Source: Helopsaltes ochotensis (Eukaryota; Chordata; Aves; Passeriformes; Locustellidae). From it: a stretch of 64,000 nucleotides of DNA. Within the stretch, counting starts at the first letter, position 1. Each line of letters starts with the position of its first letter. Location of the stretch: positions 42,987 through 106,986 of the forward strand of contig VXBM01001876.1 in NCBI GenBank assembly GCA_013400155.1, in the 5' to 3' direction. The notes under the pieces were generated by a model, which was not told where the DNA came from, did not search any database, and saw nothing but the letters and a program-made list of their open reading frames with translations. Position numbers and translations under genes: made by a program. Positions 40,001 to 55,000 of the stretch are shown here, piece after piece.

Positions 40001-43000
40001 CAGAATTAATCTGAGTAGAAACTTAATACCTCGTCTTAGTATTTTTGTTTGAAATACTAATCAGAATGAGTAAATATGCTGAATCCATGTTTCTTTCTCT
40101 TTTATAGTTTTGAGCAAGGATTCCTGTTCTACTTGGGGAGGAGGGCATTTTTCTACCTTTGATAAATACCAGTATGACTTCACTGGGACTTGCAACTACA
40201 TCTTTGCAACTGTATGTGATGAGACCAGCCCAGACTTCAACATTCAGTTCCGTCGTGGGCTGGACAAAAAAATTGCAAGGATCATTATTGAGCTCGGACC
40301 TTCTGTTGTCATTGTTGAGAAAGGCAGCATTTCTATCAGGAGCGTTGGGTAAGATTCTGCCATGAATGAAGCGTGGAGTGTTTAGAGAAGGCAGGGAGTT
40401 ATATAGCAGGTACATTAAAGACTGCTTTGTGTCAAAAATGAATTAACAAATTACTAAAGTTAACACACCTAACTGGACTCTACTCCCATTGTTTCTCACT
40501 CTCTACAACATTCTTTTTATGGGTTTCTCTGAAAAACATTCTTTTTATGGGTTTCTCTAATCTTGTCAGTTTTTGGTCGTAATTCTTTTATTAAAACGCC
40601 ATAGAATCTCCTCGACATAATCAACATTTGTTCCACCATACCAACTTCATGGTTACAAGTTCTTGAAACATGTAACTATGCTCTAATAAAATGAAACCAA
40701 GTGAAGATGCCAAGTCCTGTGCAAACACTTGTCAGGAGAGAATCACTAGGCAACCCGTTTTTCTGGTGATTCTTTTATGAAACTGCTGATGTGGATTTTC
40801 AATCGACAGAAACTTTCATGTGTTTTGAAATGTCACAGTTAAAAAGGAAAAAAAAAAAAATCTGTTCCACGTTGGTGCGAGTACTCAGACTGTATGTGTA
40901 TCATATCCAAAACAAATAACTAGTACCTGCATGATCTTGCTATGACGTTGGTTTCTCTTCTCACCTTACTTCAGTGTCATTCAGTTGCCTTACACCAGCA
41001 ATGGAATCCAAATAGCACCTTATGGACGCAACATCCGCCTGGTAGCCAAGCTGATGGAGATGGAACTGGTGGTCATGTGGAACAACGATGACTACCTCAT
41101 GGTTAGTAAAATGTCCTCATAGAGCAAAGAAAATTCTCACTGATTCACTGGAATGGCAAGAACTCTCTGAACTTAATGGGTGCTTTTGCATGTATTTACT
41201 GTTTTCATATTTATTCTTTTCCTGTTTTATCCATTCCTCTTGAAATAAACAACTTTGTGTGTTACTTTCACTTGCGGCATTGGTAGTTAGCTAAAGCCAC
41301 CAGTGCTGAGATTTGTGGATACTTTCACACATTTTAATCTTTCCTCAGGGTATACCAGCATCTGCAATGTTTTGCTTAAGAACTGCTGTTTAAAGTTGTG
41401 TAGAACTTAATATTGTATGCCATAGTTTAGTCTTTTTTATTTGGCTTCCCTGGGACATCTTTTGGTTTCAAACATTGAGTGCTTCTACCAGTTTCTTTTT
41501 TCTTTCCTTTTTCTGAATCTTTTCAGTTTTTCCTTCAAAATCCCCAACACATTTTCTCAGTGTGACCTGCGATATTATTGCCAAAAAAGGACACTGAATT
41601 CTAAATTGATTAATTTGCTAAAACAAGGAGATATAGCAAATTATCTGGGAGATGAATCAGCATTATTGTCACATCTATAAGAGAAAATGCTACTGTGATG
41701 GGTTAATCTGACTATACAAAGAATATGGTTTTATTTCTCTGATCTAAGATTTTTGTAATAATTCATTGTTTGTAGCCACTAGTAATACTACCATTTTAGT
41801 CTCCAGAACAACAGAGAACTGAATAACCTTCTTCTGAAAATCAATTTTCTTGCTGTAAACTTAAGTTTCGAAAGAGAAGAAACCTGAAATTTGTGCTCTG
41901 CCAACAAAGATATTAGCAAGGCTTCAGCATTATTTTCTTTTTTTCCTGGCTCCTTAGAATGTTATTCCCCCCTCAATTCCCTTCAAATCTTCAAATCTTA
42001 TTCTTCTTATTAAATACTTATTTAAAAAAATCACTATTTGCCTGTTATGAAAAGACTTCACTGCTTACAGAATTCTTCCTCCAAAAAAGTCACTGAAATT
42101 AATGAGAAGAATCACTTTCAGTTGGGTGCTTGAACTGAATTTGTTTGAGAAAGGTATTGCTATATAGATAATTTTACTTAGGCTGATCCTTGTAAATATT
42201 TTTTTTCTATTTTATTTTAGGTTTTGGCTGAAAAAAAATACATGGGGAAAACGTGTGGAATGTGTGGGAACTATGACGGTTATGAGCTGAATGAATTTGT
42301 GCGTGAAGGTAAGAGACAAGGACATTTCAGACAGAAGGAGAACGAGTTGAAGTGAGTCAAGGTTGAAAATTGAATAATGTGATAGCATTGCTGTGTTTCA
42401 GAATGCTTATGGAGTTAAGCAGACCAGTGGAGCACCAACATACCTCATATGATTATTCCACTCTTTGTTATCCCCTATGAGCATAATACAAGGAGTTCCT
42501 CACACAAGTGATAAGGACTCTTATCTTTTAGAAACAGGTGGTAAGGATCACACTCTCCTAACTTCCACAAGAGGCAGTTGTCATCATTGGGAAGATTAAC
42601 TAGTAGGATATTTAACAGTCAAAGAGTAAAATCTGGCTTTTGCTACATCAAAGCAACAAGTAAACAAGTCAATGCAGTCTTTTTCTTGACAAATTATAAC
42701 CCTTCAATTTCCAGGTAAATTGCTGGATACATATAAATTTGCTGCATTACAAAAAATGGATGATCCATCAGAGATCTGCCTGTCCGAGGAGATACCAATT
42801 TCCACCGTTCCTCACAAAAAATATGTAAGAAAGATCTTCTTGGCTTCTCTGCAGCATGATTCTTAGCAGGTGGGGCAAGATAGATAGAAATCAACAACAG
42901 AGAGGCAGTGGTTTCATAAAAATGACTTCCATGAAATTAGGTACAGTCAACATCTGTATAGCATGATATGAGAAAGAAAATGAGTTCTTTCATTAAAATA

Positions 43001-46000
43001 AATTTGAATAAATGCCCACAGGTGTTTTTAAGGCTGGATTTAAATCAGTCATAAAAATCAACCAGCATTTAGCTCACAGCTTTCTGGAATTCCATGCTGG
43101 TCATCACAGGAAATTCATGGAAACCAGTGAAGCTTTAACAACTTTTTTTCTAATAGCTAGAGACCCAACACTATAAGCTATGTAGATTTGAGGATTTTCA
43201 CAATGCCTAAGTCATATTGCCAGATAACAACACTGGCTACAGGGACAACCACCGTCAACTGCTATCGCTTACAGTTGTAAATGAAAAGTGTGCCTGAGAA
43301 CCTTTGAGACATGACACTGCAGCAAGCAGCGTGATAGGCAACACAAACATGCAGGCAACAGAAATGCACCAAGTGTGTGCTCAAAGAGGAATGAATTTTG
43401 TGATCTCACATCTGGGATGTTTCTCATGGAACTGAATTACCATGAGACAACACATTTCCTGTGTGTAATTCTCAGCCATTTTTAGGGGGGGTTGATGGCA
43501 CAGAAAGTGACTTAATTTTCAACATAATGAGAAGTGGAATTATTTCAATATATCAAGTTCTTTCTGTTGTACAATAAATTTATATTCCCTTCTATCTATG
43601 AATTTCTCATGCATTTTAAATCAAATACGCCTTATTAAACTCTAGGGGAAAAAGCAAACAAACCAACAAGAAAATCATAACTTGCAGTGTTATTTCATTG
43701 TGGCTTTCATATGAAGGAAACACCACCAGGAACAATTTTCTTTCTCTTTTTATTTAGGCCATGATCTGCAGTCAGCTACTTAATTTGGTGTCACCAACCT
43801 GCAATGTGCCCAAGGATAGGTTTGTCATTCGTTGCCAGCTTGATATGCAGGACTGCAGTGAGCCAGGACAAAACAATTGCACTTGCTCTACACTGTCAGA
43901 GTATTCCAGGCAATGTGCTATGTCCCACCAAATGGTGTTCAACTGGAGAACTGAAAACTTCTGCTGTAAGTTCACATATTTTATTCATGGGAGACTGTGC
44001 TTAACATTTCTGTGTCTTAAATAGAGGGATAATGATAAATATGGAATATTAAATGTGAAATATTAAACTGGAATAATAAAAAAGTCTCTACTGCCTTTAA
44101 TCAAGCAAATTATTTTCTACATAGAACAGTGGCCTTTGATAAAGCTGTAAGAAGGAGAGCAGGGAAAACTCAAAGAAGAAGGAAACTCAAAACATAGCTC
44201 CTATGTCTAGATCAGTGACAATAAAACAGATAAACATCCAACAAGTGAAAACAGTTTAGCCTCTCAAACTTCCTACAGGAGGTTGCTTGTTCTAAGCACA
44301 GTTTTCTTATTGCTGTACTTGGAAAAATAGCTAGTGAAGACAGAGCATTTAAATAGTCCCTGAAGTCTTTGAACCTTTTTGCTAATAATTGCCATAGCTC
44401 CTTTTATTCAAAGAGGATTTTCAATAGTCCTTTTACAGATGCTCAACCTTCTTATTTACAATGACTGATTGGAAGTAAAACCTTGAAGTATTACTACAGA
44501 AGATCTGATTTGTGGTACTTCATTAGGCTGCAGTATGGCCTGTTTGCCATTCTGCAATGAAAAAAATGTTTCCAATTTTTTGGGCAAGAAAAATGAAAAA
44601 AAACCAGAGTGAATATATGATGGTAACAGAATACTCAGATGATGAAATGAGTATTGAGGAAGGATAAAAGAATGTTACTGTCAGAAATCAGAAGGTCTTT
44701 TCCCTGCTAGGTTGTAGATGAAATATTCTTCTCTGTTTGCACTTTAAAATGTTAACATTCTCACTGTTTGTTGCAGCTGTGGGAAAATGTTCTGCGAACC
44801 AAATCTATGAGGAATGTGGTTCTCCATGTATTAAAACCTGTTCCAACCCAGAGTACAGCTGTTCCAGTCACTGTACCTATGGCTGCTTTTGTCCAGAAGG
44901 TATCATTTCATCATATTCTTAATGGGTCACACAAATGGTTTTTTGCACATATCCAGTCAAGTGGAATGGACTGCTAAATAATGAACTGACTATGCATTGT
45001 GTTGCTAGAACTGCTCTTTCTCAGGTAACAGAATGTAACTGGAGTCTTGAGTAATCATGGTCCTTAAATATGGTTGGTCACTCTTTGCAAGAACAGAGCT
45101 ATGAATATATTTTGCTCACAAGACCATGGTTTGTGATGGGATAATGATATGCCATCTGCTTAAAGTCCCTTACTTAAATAAACATTGATCAGGCACCAGG
45201 ACGAGGTAGCATACCTCAGAGGACTTCTGCAATACTATGGGAATTTTGTAAATTCCCTTTAAAATAATTCAAGATGAACTCATAATAGAAATTGTGATCA
45301 TTTGCATTTCAAAATAGGACAGTTGACTGTGCTTTCATATGATAAAATAGTCAAAAGCCGTTATCACTTGTGAATATTCCATTTCATTTTAATTAGGAGA
45401 AAAATTCCTGCGTGTTACATCTCCGAGTATAGGCACTGTCTATGCAAGAATTGCAGAAGGTATTCAAGCCATAATAACTGCAGTGCTAAGTGAGGATGGG
45501 GAAAAATGTTTTGTTTATCTTCTTTGGCAGGAACTGTTCTTGATGATATCTCGAAGAATCGGACATGTGTTCACATTAGCCAGTGTCCATGTACACTGAA
45601 TGGGAAAACATATGCTCCTGGTGAGACAATGAAAGCAGCTTGTAGGACCTGGTGAGTAGCAACAGGTACTTCCACGAGAAAATGAAAAGTACCTTCACCA
45701 GACAATTAGAAAGTTTTGCCTAACCTTTCAAAGGACAGCACCTTTCACAATTTGGGAAAGTTTACTGACAATCCGTACAAGATTTCAGCAACTTTGAATT
45801 AAGATGAACAACTTCAGCTGATATATGTAGACAAAGAAAACCGAAGCATAGAAAACGTAAGGAGAAAAGTGATAAAAACAACATATTTCATTACTAGGAA
45901 GTAGCTGAGTTCTTAGAGCGTGAAGAAAAGAACAACCTTACACAGAATTTCTTGTTTCCTGCAGTAAATGTGTGATGGGTCAGTGGAACTGCAAAGACCT

Positions 46001-49000
46001 GCCTTGCCCTGGAAGGTGTTCACTGGAAGGTGGCTCCTTTGTTACCACGTTTGATTCAAGACCATATCGATTCCATGGGGTTTGCACTTATATTCTCATG
46101 AAGGTAATTTCCTGCAGTTTAGAAACAAAGAATATCAAGTGGCTATACTTTAGTTTGTCTTTGGTTTCCTATTGGAACACAAACTGAGGACTTCATAAGA
46201 TACACATTTATTCTACATGTCACTTTTATACTGACATAGGCTTCTCTTTCCTGTTTCCTCCAGAGTTCCAGCCTGCCACACAATGGAACCCTAATGGCTG
46301 TATATGAAAAAACTGGTTATTCTCATTCTGAGACATCACTCAGTGCTATTATTTACCAATCTGCAAAGGTAGTTATTCCCTCCACAGGTTCCATCCAGCA
46401 TTTCATCACTAGATTAGCAAAATAAGTGCTCCAAGTCATTGTTAGTAGGTTGAACTTAAAAATTATGGAGGATAGATACTGAAGATACGTTTCTGCTCAT
46501 GTATACTCAGTAAAGATCTCAGTTGCTACATCAACTCAGGAAGGTATTTTCAAAGTTAGAACTAAAAGCAGCGTGTTATAATGTGAGAAAATGCTTGAAT
46601 TAATTTTTTTTCTTTTACATAGATCATCAACAATATAGTTGCTTAACTTAACATATAAATAGCATCTGTAAAGATAGTTACTTCTGGTCCCATGTCCTCT
46701 TCTTACAGGACAAAATTGTGATTTCTCAGAATGATCTCCTTACTGATGATGATGAACTTAAGCGGCTGCCTTACAGATCAGGTAAAAACAAAAAAAGGGA
46801 ATATAAGTTATATCAAAAGTAAATTAAATGTCTGTTTTTACACAACCCAGCATCTTTCACAATCTTTTAATTGCTAATACTAGGGGTTTCAGAGGAAGGT
46901 TAAAGTCTTTTCTGCTGCATCTGTTCCTCTGTGGAGAGTTGTGTGTGGGAGAAGAGTTGTAGACAGAGTGCTGGAACATTTATGTATGTGTTAAAATCAT
47001 TACCTTGCAGTATCACCAACATCCCTATTTTTAAACGTGCTTGTTTGTTCAGGAGGCATCACTGTTTTCAGACAGTCCTCCATGTACGTTCAGATGCATA
47101 CGAACTTTGGGCTGGAACTTGCAGTTCAGACATCCCCTGTGTTCCAGGCCTACGTGAAAGTTGGATCACAATTCAAAGGCAGAACACTAGGTAAGTAAAC
47201 AAGTCCCCTTGCAAAGGAGAAAATGCAGGGAGTATAATTTTGAAAACTTAGTATTCATCTTTTAGGAAATCAATTTTCTTCTCAGATTCAAAGAAAAAAT
47301 AAAACATGCATCGGGAAACTGAATTGATTTTTCACTAATAACTTTTAAATGAATCAAAGAAACTAGAGGTGTCACATTTTTCATACATAATACAATGCTG
47401 TTCTGTATTTCATGTGTGCCTTTTTCAATATGTGCTTTACTACACAATGAAGGAGCAACAAAGCAAGTCTGTGGTCTCTGCATCTTGGAGCACACAGTTC
47501 TTTGAATGTAGTGCATGACCACTGTAAACACAATGAACCCAAGAATCTAAAAGCTGCTCAGCTGGTAATCACCAGATGGAGATGTTTATTGCATAGCAAC
47601 ATTAGCCACACAAGCATATTTTGCATTCTGATTATGGGGAATTACAGAGAGGCTTTGGCTTTTACAAAAGCCTAAATACATATTCTTTGTCATTATGCAT
47701 TTAATATACATAGAAAACATGAAACTTCAGAAGTGTTTCATGGCCTTTCTCTTATATATTTAAGGGCATTTCACATATTATTTAAAACCACTTTTTTAAA
47801 AAAAAAGGCAAAATCTTCTCTATGATTTTGTCGTTGATTAGAAGCTGACACTCTTAACTTGAGGAGGCTGAGGCTCAGTGACTGAATGGGTTCTTAATCA
47901 AGATTCTCTGGCTACTTGACCTGAGTATTCATTGACACTCTATGTAGAGCTTTTGAATCAATTTTCTCACTGTTATAGAATGAAACATAGGCCGTGTGTG
48001 CACACATCCTTTAATTTCCGCCGTCCCTTGCATTTCTGATCTTGTCAGGTTTGTGTGGCAATTACAATGGAGACACTACAGATGACTTCATGACTAGCAT
48101 GGATATCACTGAAGGGACAGCCTCCCTGTTTGTAGATTCCTGGAGGGCAGGAAATTGCCATCCTGCCTTAGAGAGAGAGACTGACCCTTGCGCTTTGAGC
48201 CAACTGAACAGTAAGTAGATGATGCTGTAACTGATCTCTCCAGCTGACTCTGTCCGACACTTCCATAGGCCCCTACCAGGGAAATGAGAGAGCTGGACAG
48301 AAACAGAGACTCAGAGGATTGAACGTCACAAGTTCTGTCATCAACATGCCATTTCTGCTTTCTAGAGTGCATATCAAGTGAAAGCTCATCAGATCCTGTT
48401 CTAGAGGTCTGGGATTGAGATGATGAATGAGAGGGATTTGATCTCTCTGGTGAAACTACAGTGTCCACGGTTGTCTTAGCCTTGCTCAGCAGTACTGAGA
48501 CTGAAATCCAGGTTTTGTCTTCCCACATCTATTGCTATTGGTCTTAAAAAAAAACCCAAAAAAAAGTGAAAAAGAAAAAAAAAAGCTCTATTGAGCTGCT
48601 TGTACAAGAATAGAGTCTGAAACCTAACAAGTTGTCCTATTGTTGAGTGCATCATTGCCAGTTCACCTAAAATACCAAAATTTTTTTTAAAATTTCCTTT
48701 TCAGTTTTTTCCCCTTGCTTTCCCTTTTTAATGTTTATTGTTTACTTTCATTAGAAATATCTGCTGAGACTCATTGCTCCATTCTGACCAAGAAGGGTAC
48801 AGTGTTTGAGAAATGCCATGCTGTGGTGAACCCTATTCCTTTCTACAAGGTAGGAAGTTATGATGGATGTTATACAGAGGGAGTCCAAATATAAACCAGA
48901 TTGAACTCATATATGGTGTCCCACGCATTGAATCAGCAATGCAGAGATGCTTAGGAACAGGTGTGGTTTTGAAAATTATGTCTCCTCCACTGTGAAAGTC

Positions 49001-52000
49001 TGGTCACAGGCACCAGTCCCGTCCCTATGAATCAGAAAATATTTTTGCTCATGCTGCAGTTGTCCATGACAACAACTTTAACTGTGTAAAGTATTGATTT
49101 TACCATGTGCATAATTGAGCTCAATATATTTGCCAATCTATACAAAACATTTTGAATATTAAAAATGAGAAGCAGCAAATAAACAAAGGCATTTTTAAGG
49201 GTACTGAGTATATTTTATTTCCATCAGCAATGCAGTTACTCAGATATTTTCCATCAGTTTTAGTTGTGCAATAATATGTATCTTGTATGACTTTTGATTG
49301 GGAAAGATTTTTGAGATCATTGAGTCCAACCATAAATACAATAATGCCAAGTCCACCACTACACCATGTCCCTAAATGTCACATCCACATGGCTTTCAAA
49401 TACTTCCAGGGCTTAGCACTTCCAAATGTCTGGTCCCCAGTAACAAAGTACTCTCTGTGTGTTGGGTTTCAGAGATGTGTCTACCAAGCCTGTAATTATG
49501 AAGAGACCTTTCCTTATATTTGTTCTGCTCTGGGATCATATGCACGAGCATGCAGTTCCATGGGTTTAATCCTTGAGAACTGGAGGAGCAGTATGGACAA
49601 CTGCAGTAAGTACCTGAACCAACTCTTAGTGGTCTGCCATCAGATGAGTAATGAGGAAAAAGTAATCAGAAAGAAGAGCTGAAATTGGGTAACAAATATC
49701 CAACTGTTGGATACCCTCCTAGTGTCTGTCTGAACAGGTTGTTATTTCAAGACTATATGAAAAAGATTATTCATATGCTTTAAGGTCAGCATGTGGGTGC
49801 TTCCAGGACTTGATAATTAAGGTATAGATCAGACAGAAAAATAAAGCTATCCTGTAAAATGAGAAAGAACTAGGAAAAACTGACTATGGATTTTAGTTTA
49901 TTATTTTGCAACTCAGACATAGGCACAGGTTTCACTGTTACTCAAAAATACAAAAATTCTGCTAAGCTTCCCTTTGCATTATTAAATTCCAAGATTCACA
50001 AAAAAGCTGTAAGGTATTTTACCTGCATGAAACTTCTGAACAGCTGAATAGTTTACTGTTAAGTCTTGGTCTGCAACATGTTTTGCTAGAGCTCCACATC
50101 CACCGGAAGAGAAGCAGCAGGAAGCATTAAAGCTGTTAACACAAAATAAGCAGCACGTCATAAGCAAAAGGACATTATCTTTCACAAGGAAGATGAGCAG
50201 TAAATGAAGTTTGACATACACTCTTGTCTTGTTTTATAGCCATTACTTGCACTGGCAATCAAACATTCAGCTACAACACTCAGGCATGTGACAGGACATG
50301 CTTGTCACTCTCCAACCGAGCCCTGGAATGCCATCCAACTGATATTCCTATTGAAGGCTGCCAGTGTCCTAAAGGAATGTACCTGAACCACAAGAATGAG
50401 TGTGTTCGTAAATCTTATTGTCCCTGCTACTTAGAGGACAGAAAGTACATCCTGCCTGACCAGTCAACCATGACTGGTGGGATCACCTGGTAAGTGTGTC
50501 AAGTTGAAAGGTGAACAAACTGAAAATAGAGGTGAGGGATCTTTGTGTCTCTGTCAAGGGTCGACTACAGCCAGCAGATAAGCACCACACAGCACTTACT
50601 CACTCCAGCAGGGTGTGGAAGAGAAGGACAACAGCAAGAAACCTTATGGGTAGAGATATAGAAAGTTTACTAAATATCTTTATTAATAATAAGCAGAAAG
50701 CTTATTTAATAAGCAAAGCAGCATGAACAATCAAAGCTAAGGAAGGAATTGATTCAGAGCTTCCCATCAGCAGGCAGCCATTCAGACATTTCCAGGAACA
50801 CATGAATTTGCCATGCATAATGGTTTGTTGGGAGGCCAAGTGCTGTAACTCTGAACACCCCTCCTTCTTCTTCTTTACCTGAGCTTTTATTGCTGAACTT
50901 AATGTGGTGTAGTACGGAAACTTTCCTTGGTCAGTGGGGTCAGCTGTCCCGGCTGTGTTCCCTCCCAGCTTCCACTTAGAATGAGAATACTTTGCTTCTC
51001 AGCTTCCTCCCTGGCACAGTAACTTGAGGAGCAAGAATTCTGGGACACTGTTCAGCACCAGCTGTAACAACATTGTGTTATCAACAATGTTTTGGTCCCA
51101 AATCCAAAACGTAGCACCACTGAGCTGCTACAAAGAAAATAAATTCCATTCCAGCCCAAACCAGTATAGTCTGCTTTCTTTTTAATAGCATTAATTTATT
51201 TTTCAAGACATCTTTTTTGCCCTTTTCTAAACTACAAATATTCTTAACTGATCAGAAAGCATTTGACTTACCTTCAGCTTGGGAATGTTACAGAGCAAAC
51301 CAGAAAATAATAGCTGAGATCTGATTATTTCTACTAGGAGATTTTGTCAATAGCACTTAGCTATATAGAAACTTCTGGAATGACTTGATAGGCTATCCTC
51401 ATTGTGACAATTGCCTACTAGTGGTAATAGTGACAATAGGCTACTATTGACTTTCCAAACTGATGTTACTGTATAATACAAAAAGTGAAGAGATAAGTTG
51501 ACTCATATTCCACTTCAAAGAATGGGAAGGAGGTAGTAGCATGAGTGAAACATTTTTAATAAAACAATTTTACAAAAAAATCAAAATTTCTTTCTTAGAA
51601 GAGATTTTCATTGATTTTTCTTTTTCTCCCTAGCTACTGTGTTAATGGGAGGCTAAGTTGCACAGGCAAACCTCAAAATCCTGCAGGTATGAGTCTGATA
51701 TTGTTTACTTAGAAACATTTTTTATCCTTTATGTTGTAAAATTACTACTTCACTGTTCCCTTCTATGTCAATTTCTCCTCAGTGCTCATTTTTCTTCCTT
51801 TTTCCTAGAAATCTGCAAAGCTCCTAAGAAATACATATCGTGTTCTGACAATTTAGAAAACAAGTATGGAGCTGCATGTGCCCCTACCTGTCAGATGCTG
51901 GCTACTGGAATTGAATGTGTGAGTTTCACAGCTCTGAGATATTTATTCTTTTGAGACAGGTAGAATGTTCTAGTTGTTACTTAGAACTAGACTACATTTC

Positions 52001-55000
52001 TTCTTGTGAAATTAAAGGAATTATTTTATCTAACATGATGCAGTTGAATATCAGGCTGTGGACACAACAGCTGTACATATATTTAAGAAGTGATTGAAGA
52101 AATTAATTGCATGAATTAATGAATTAAATTCTATTAGAATAAAAATCCATTAAGGATTCTTAACTACATGGTTGTAATCTCTGGCTCAGGTACTCCATAA
52201 GCTGTGACTCTGTGTTAATGGAAATACGGGATTTATGCTTCCTGTTCTACTTTTTCTCAATTCTCTGCTACTGATGATCACAGAATGCAGGAGACCTGGG
52301 CTAGCTGAAGATCTGGGCTGTCCCAATAGGGTTTTCTTATATTAAGGAAACAGACAAATTGGAAGAATTGTAATAAGCTTCCTTGATATGAAAAGCATTC
52401 TGCTGTAGTGTTTCTGAAAAACTGTTAGTGATGGAAGATAAATTTTTCAGAGTCTTCAGGCTTGTTTAGTATCTCAGACTACAAGTATATATGTTACAGC
52501 TTCAGTGAAACTAGTTGAACTGACAGCATGTTAATACAAGGACATCACAAAACTGAAATCAAGCCCAAACAGAACTTAGAGCAAGTTCACTCCTGACACA
52601 CTTCACATCCAGGATAAAATGTATCTCACAATCTTTTCTCTTTGTTTTGTTGGCCTTTCCCAGATACCCACGAAGTGTGAATCAGGCTGTGTCTGTGCTG
52701 ATGGCCTCTATGAAAATCTTGATGGCAGGTGTGTGCCAGCTGAGGAGTGCCCATGTGAATATGGTGGCCTTGCTTATGGAAGAGGTGAACAAATCCAGAC
52801 TGAATGTGAGATCTGGTAAGAATCACAGGGTCTTTCATTGCAGATCCTCAGTTTCACTGAAGTGTACAGCCACATTAAAAAAAGTGTTTAACTGACTGGA
52901 GAGTAGGAAATAGCAACAGCTGTAAGGAAGAAATACCATGACAGAGTACAGGGATTAACAGAGAGACAAGCTTAACATTTGATAATATATGTGTGGATAA
53001 GAGTCATTGTATCAGCTTCGGGGATAATTTCTGCCTTATGTATGTTCAGGAATAAAGGCATCCAGTAGGGCCTGGGACTGTAAATGATACAAAGTCAAGT
53101 ATTATTAACAACTCTACTTAAATAAAGATGACGGCAAAATCTTTCTTCTTTTCTGTAGATAAAAGCAACCACCCCCAAAAAGATTCCCATCACTTTAGCA
53201 GCATTCTCAAAGTATTTTATTTCCTTTCCAGTTATTAATCTATTATTAAAAAAACTCGAAAAACTAGAAACTACACAGATCAGTGACTTCTGATCTCATT
53301 AAGAGCAAAAATAAATGGGTTTTATATACTATTTCTTTTATGAAAAAATGCACAAAAATTTTAAGGTTTCTTCTTTATTATTAATTCCTTTCCTAGGCAG
53401 TCCATAAATATTAATTATGGTTCTTATATTAATTTTAACTTGGTCTCAGTGTACCTAAGTCAATTAATTGAACATGTTATCAATAAAAGTGGAGTATATA
53501 AAAAAAAGCAGGTAAAGATGGCATTTCTTTGAAATCTGAGTGTAGTTTTCTCTTTTCACTCCCAGCACTTGCACAAAAGGCAAATGGAAATGTGTTCAGA
53601 AAACAAGGTGTTCCTCTACCTGTAATCTGTATGGAGAAGGTCACATCACCACCTTTGATGGGCAGCGTTTTGTGTTTGATGGCAACTGTGAATACATATT
53701 AGCTATGGTAACCTGCTTGCTCCTGGTTATTTCAGCAGCATCTCAGCATCAAAAATAGGTGGATCTAAGAGACTAATGGAAATATGCTGGGATGCACCAA
53801 TGAACAATACAGCACTTTGAATCTTTATAACCACCTTACTGAGTTTCTATATATTATGTTTATTTCAATACTTTGAATGAAAGTATTTTACTTCCAAAAA
53901 ATCATCATTTTCATGCAGTTATAACCAATTTTAGATTTTTTAATAGTATGTTTAAATAGTCATTGTATTCTGTACCAGACAAATATGCCTTTTATGGAAG
54001 TTATGTCAGTTTGACCAGCAAAGCAGAGGTCATCACCTCCCATAACAGAATTACTCGTGACATTTTAAGCATCCTATTTCTTATACTTTTAAGTTGGAAG
54101 ACTTCAGGCACAGTCTGTTGAGCCTTTGTGCTTCTTGTAGTTTGTTTTGGGGTTTTTTTTTTAGGATGGCTGCAGTGTTAACAGACCCATTTCCTCTTTC
54201 AAAATTGTTACTGAGAATGTCATCTGTGGGAAATCAGGAGTTACATGTTCCAGATCCATCAGCATTTACCTTGGGGTAAGCTCTTCTTCCTGTCATTATC
54301 CAGCTGAATAGATTTTAAGACCAGGTTTTCTTCATTTTTGTAATCTTTAGCTGTATCTTAAAAGAAAGGTCTTTTAGGTGAAATTATGTGCTAAACCTAG
54401 AGCCTTGGTTTTAGTAGGAAATGCCGTAGTTGTTTGTTTGGGTTTTTTTAATTCTTCTGTTGTGTTTCATCCTCCAAGAATCTTGTCTATGTAGAAGCCA
54501 GGAAATTTTGAAGTTTACTCCACAGTGAATTGCCCAATCAAAAAATTCTGTTTTCCTGCTGCAGTATCACAGCATCTGAACTTCACCAAGGAAGATACTG
54601 AAACTTGTTAAGTTGTAATTTGCAGATAAATTTTCTTCCAGAATCTGACGATCATACTGAGAGATGAAACCTTTGCTATTTCTGGGGAAAATCCTGGTGT
54701 ACGATACAAAGTGAAAAAGAACGCACTTCACCTGATGTTTGATATCATTATCCCAGGAAAATACAACATGACGCTTATTTGGAATAAGCACATGAATTTC
54801 TTCATCAAGATCTCCAGAGAAACACAGGTATTGCAGAGTAATTTCCTTAAAGTGTCCCTCCATTCAGATTGAACTGCACATTTGATCACGGTTGCCTTGA
54901 ATCTCTGTGAAATGCTACTAGCAACTAATTTTTCTCATTTATCCAAAACAGCAGAGATCTTCACAAGAGGCTAATTTTTAAGGGCTTTCTGTACTGCATG

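Noticed and set aside
48106..48528. 140-codon minus-strand frame
   Set aside because: Overlaps exon 15 antisense and intron 15; no homology recognised.
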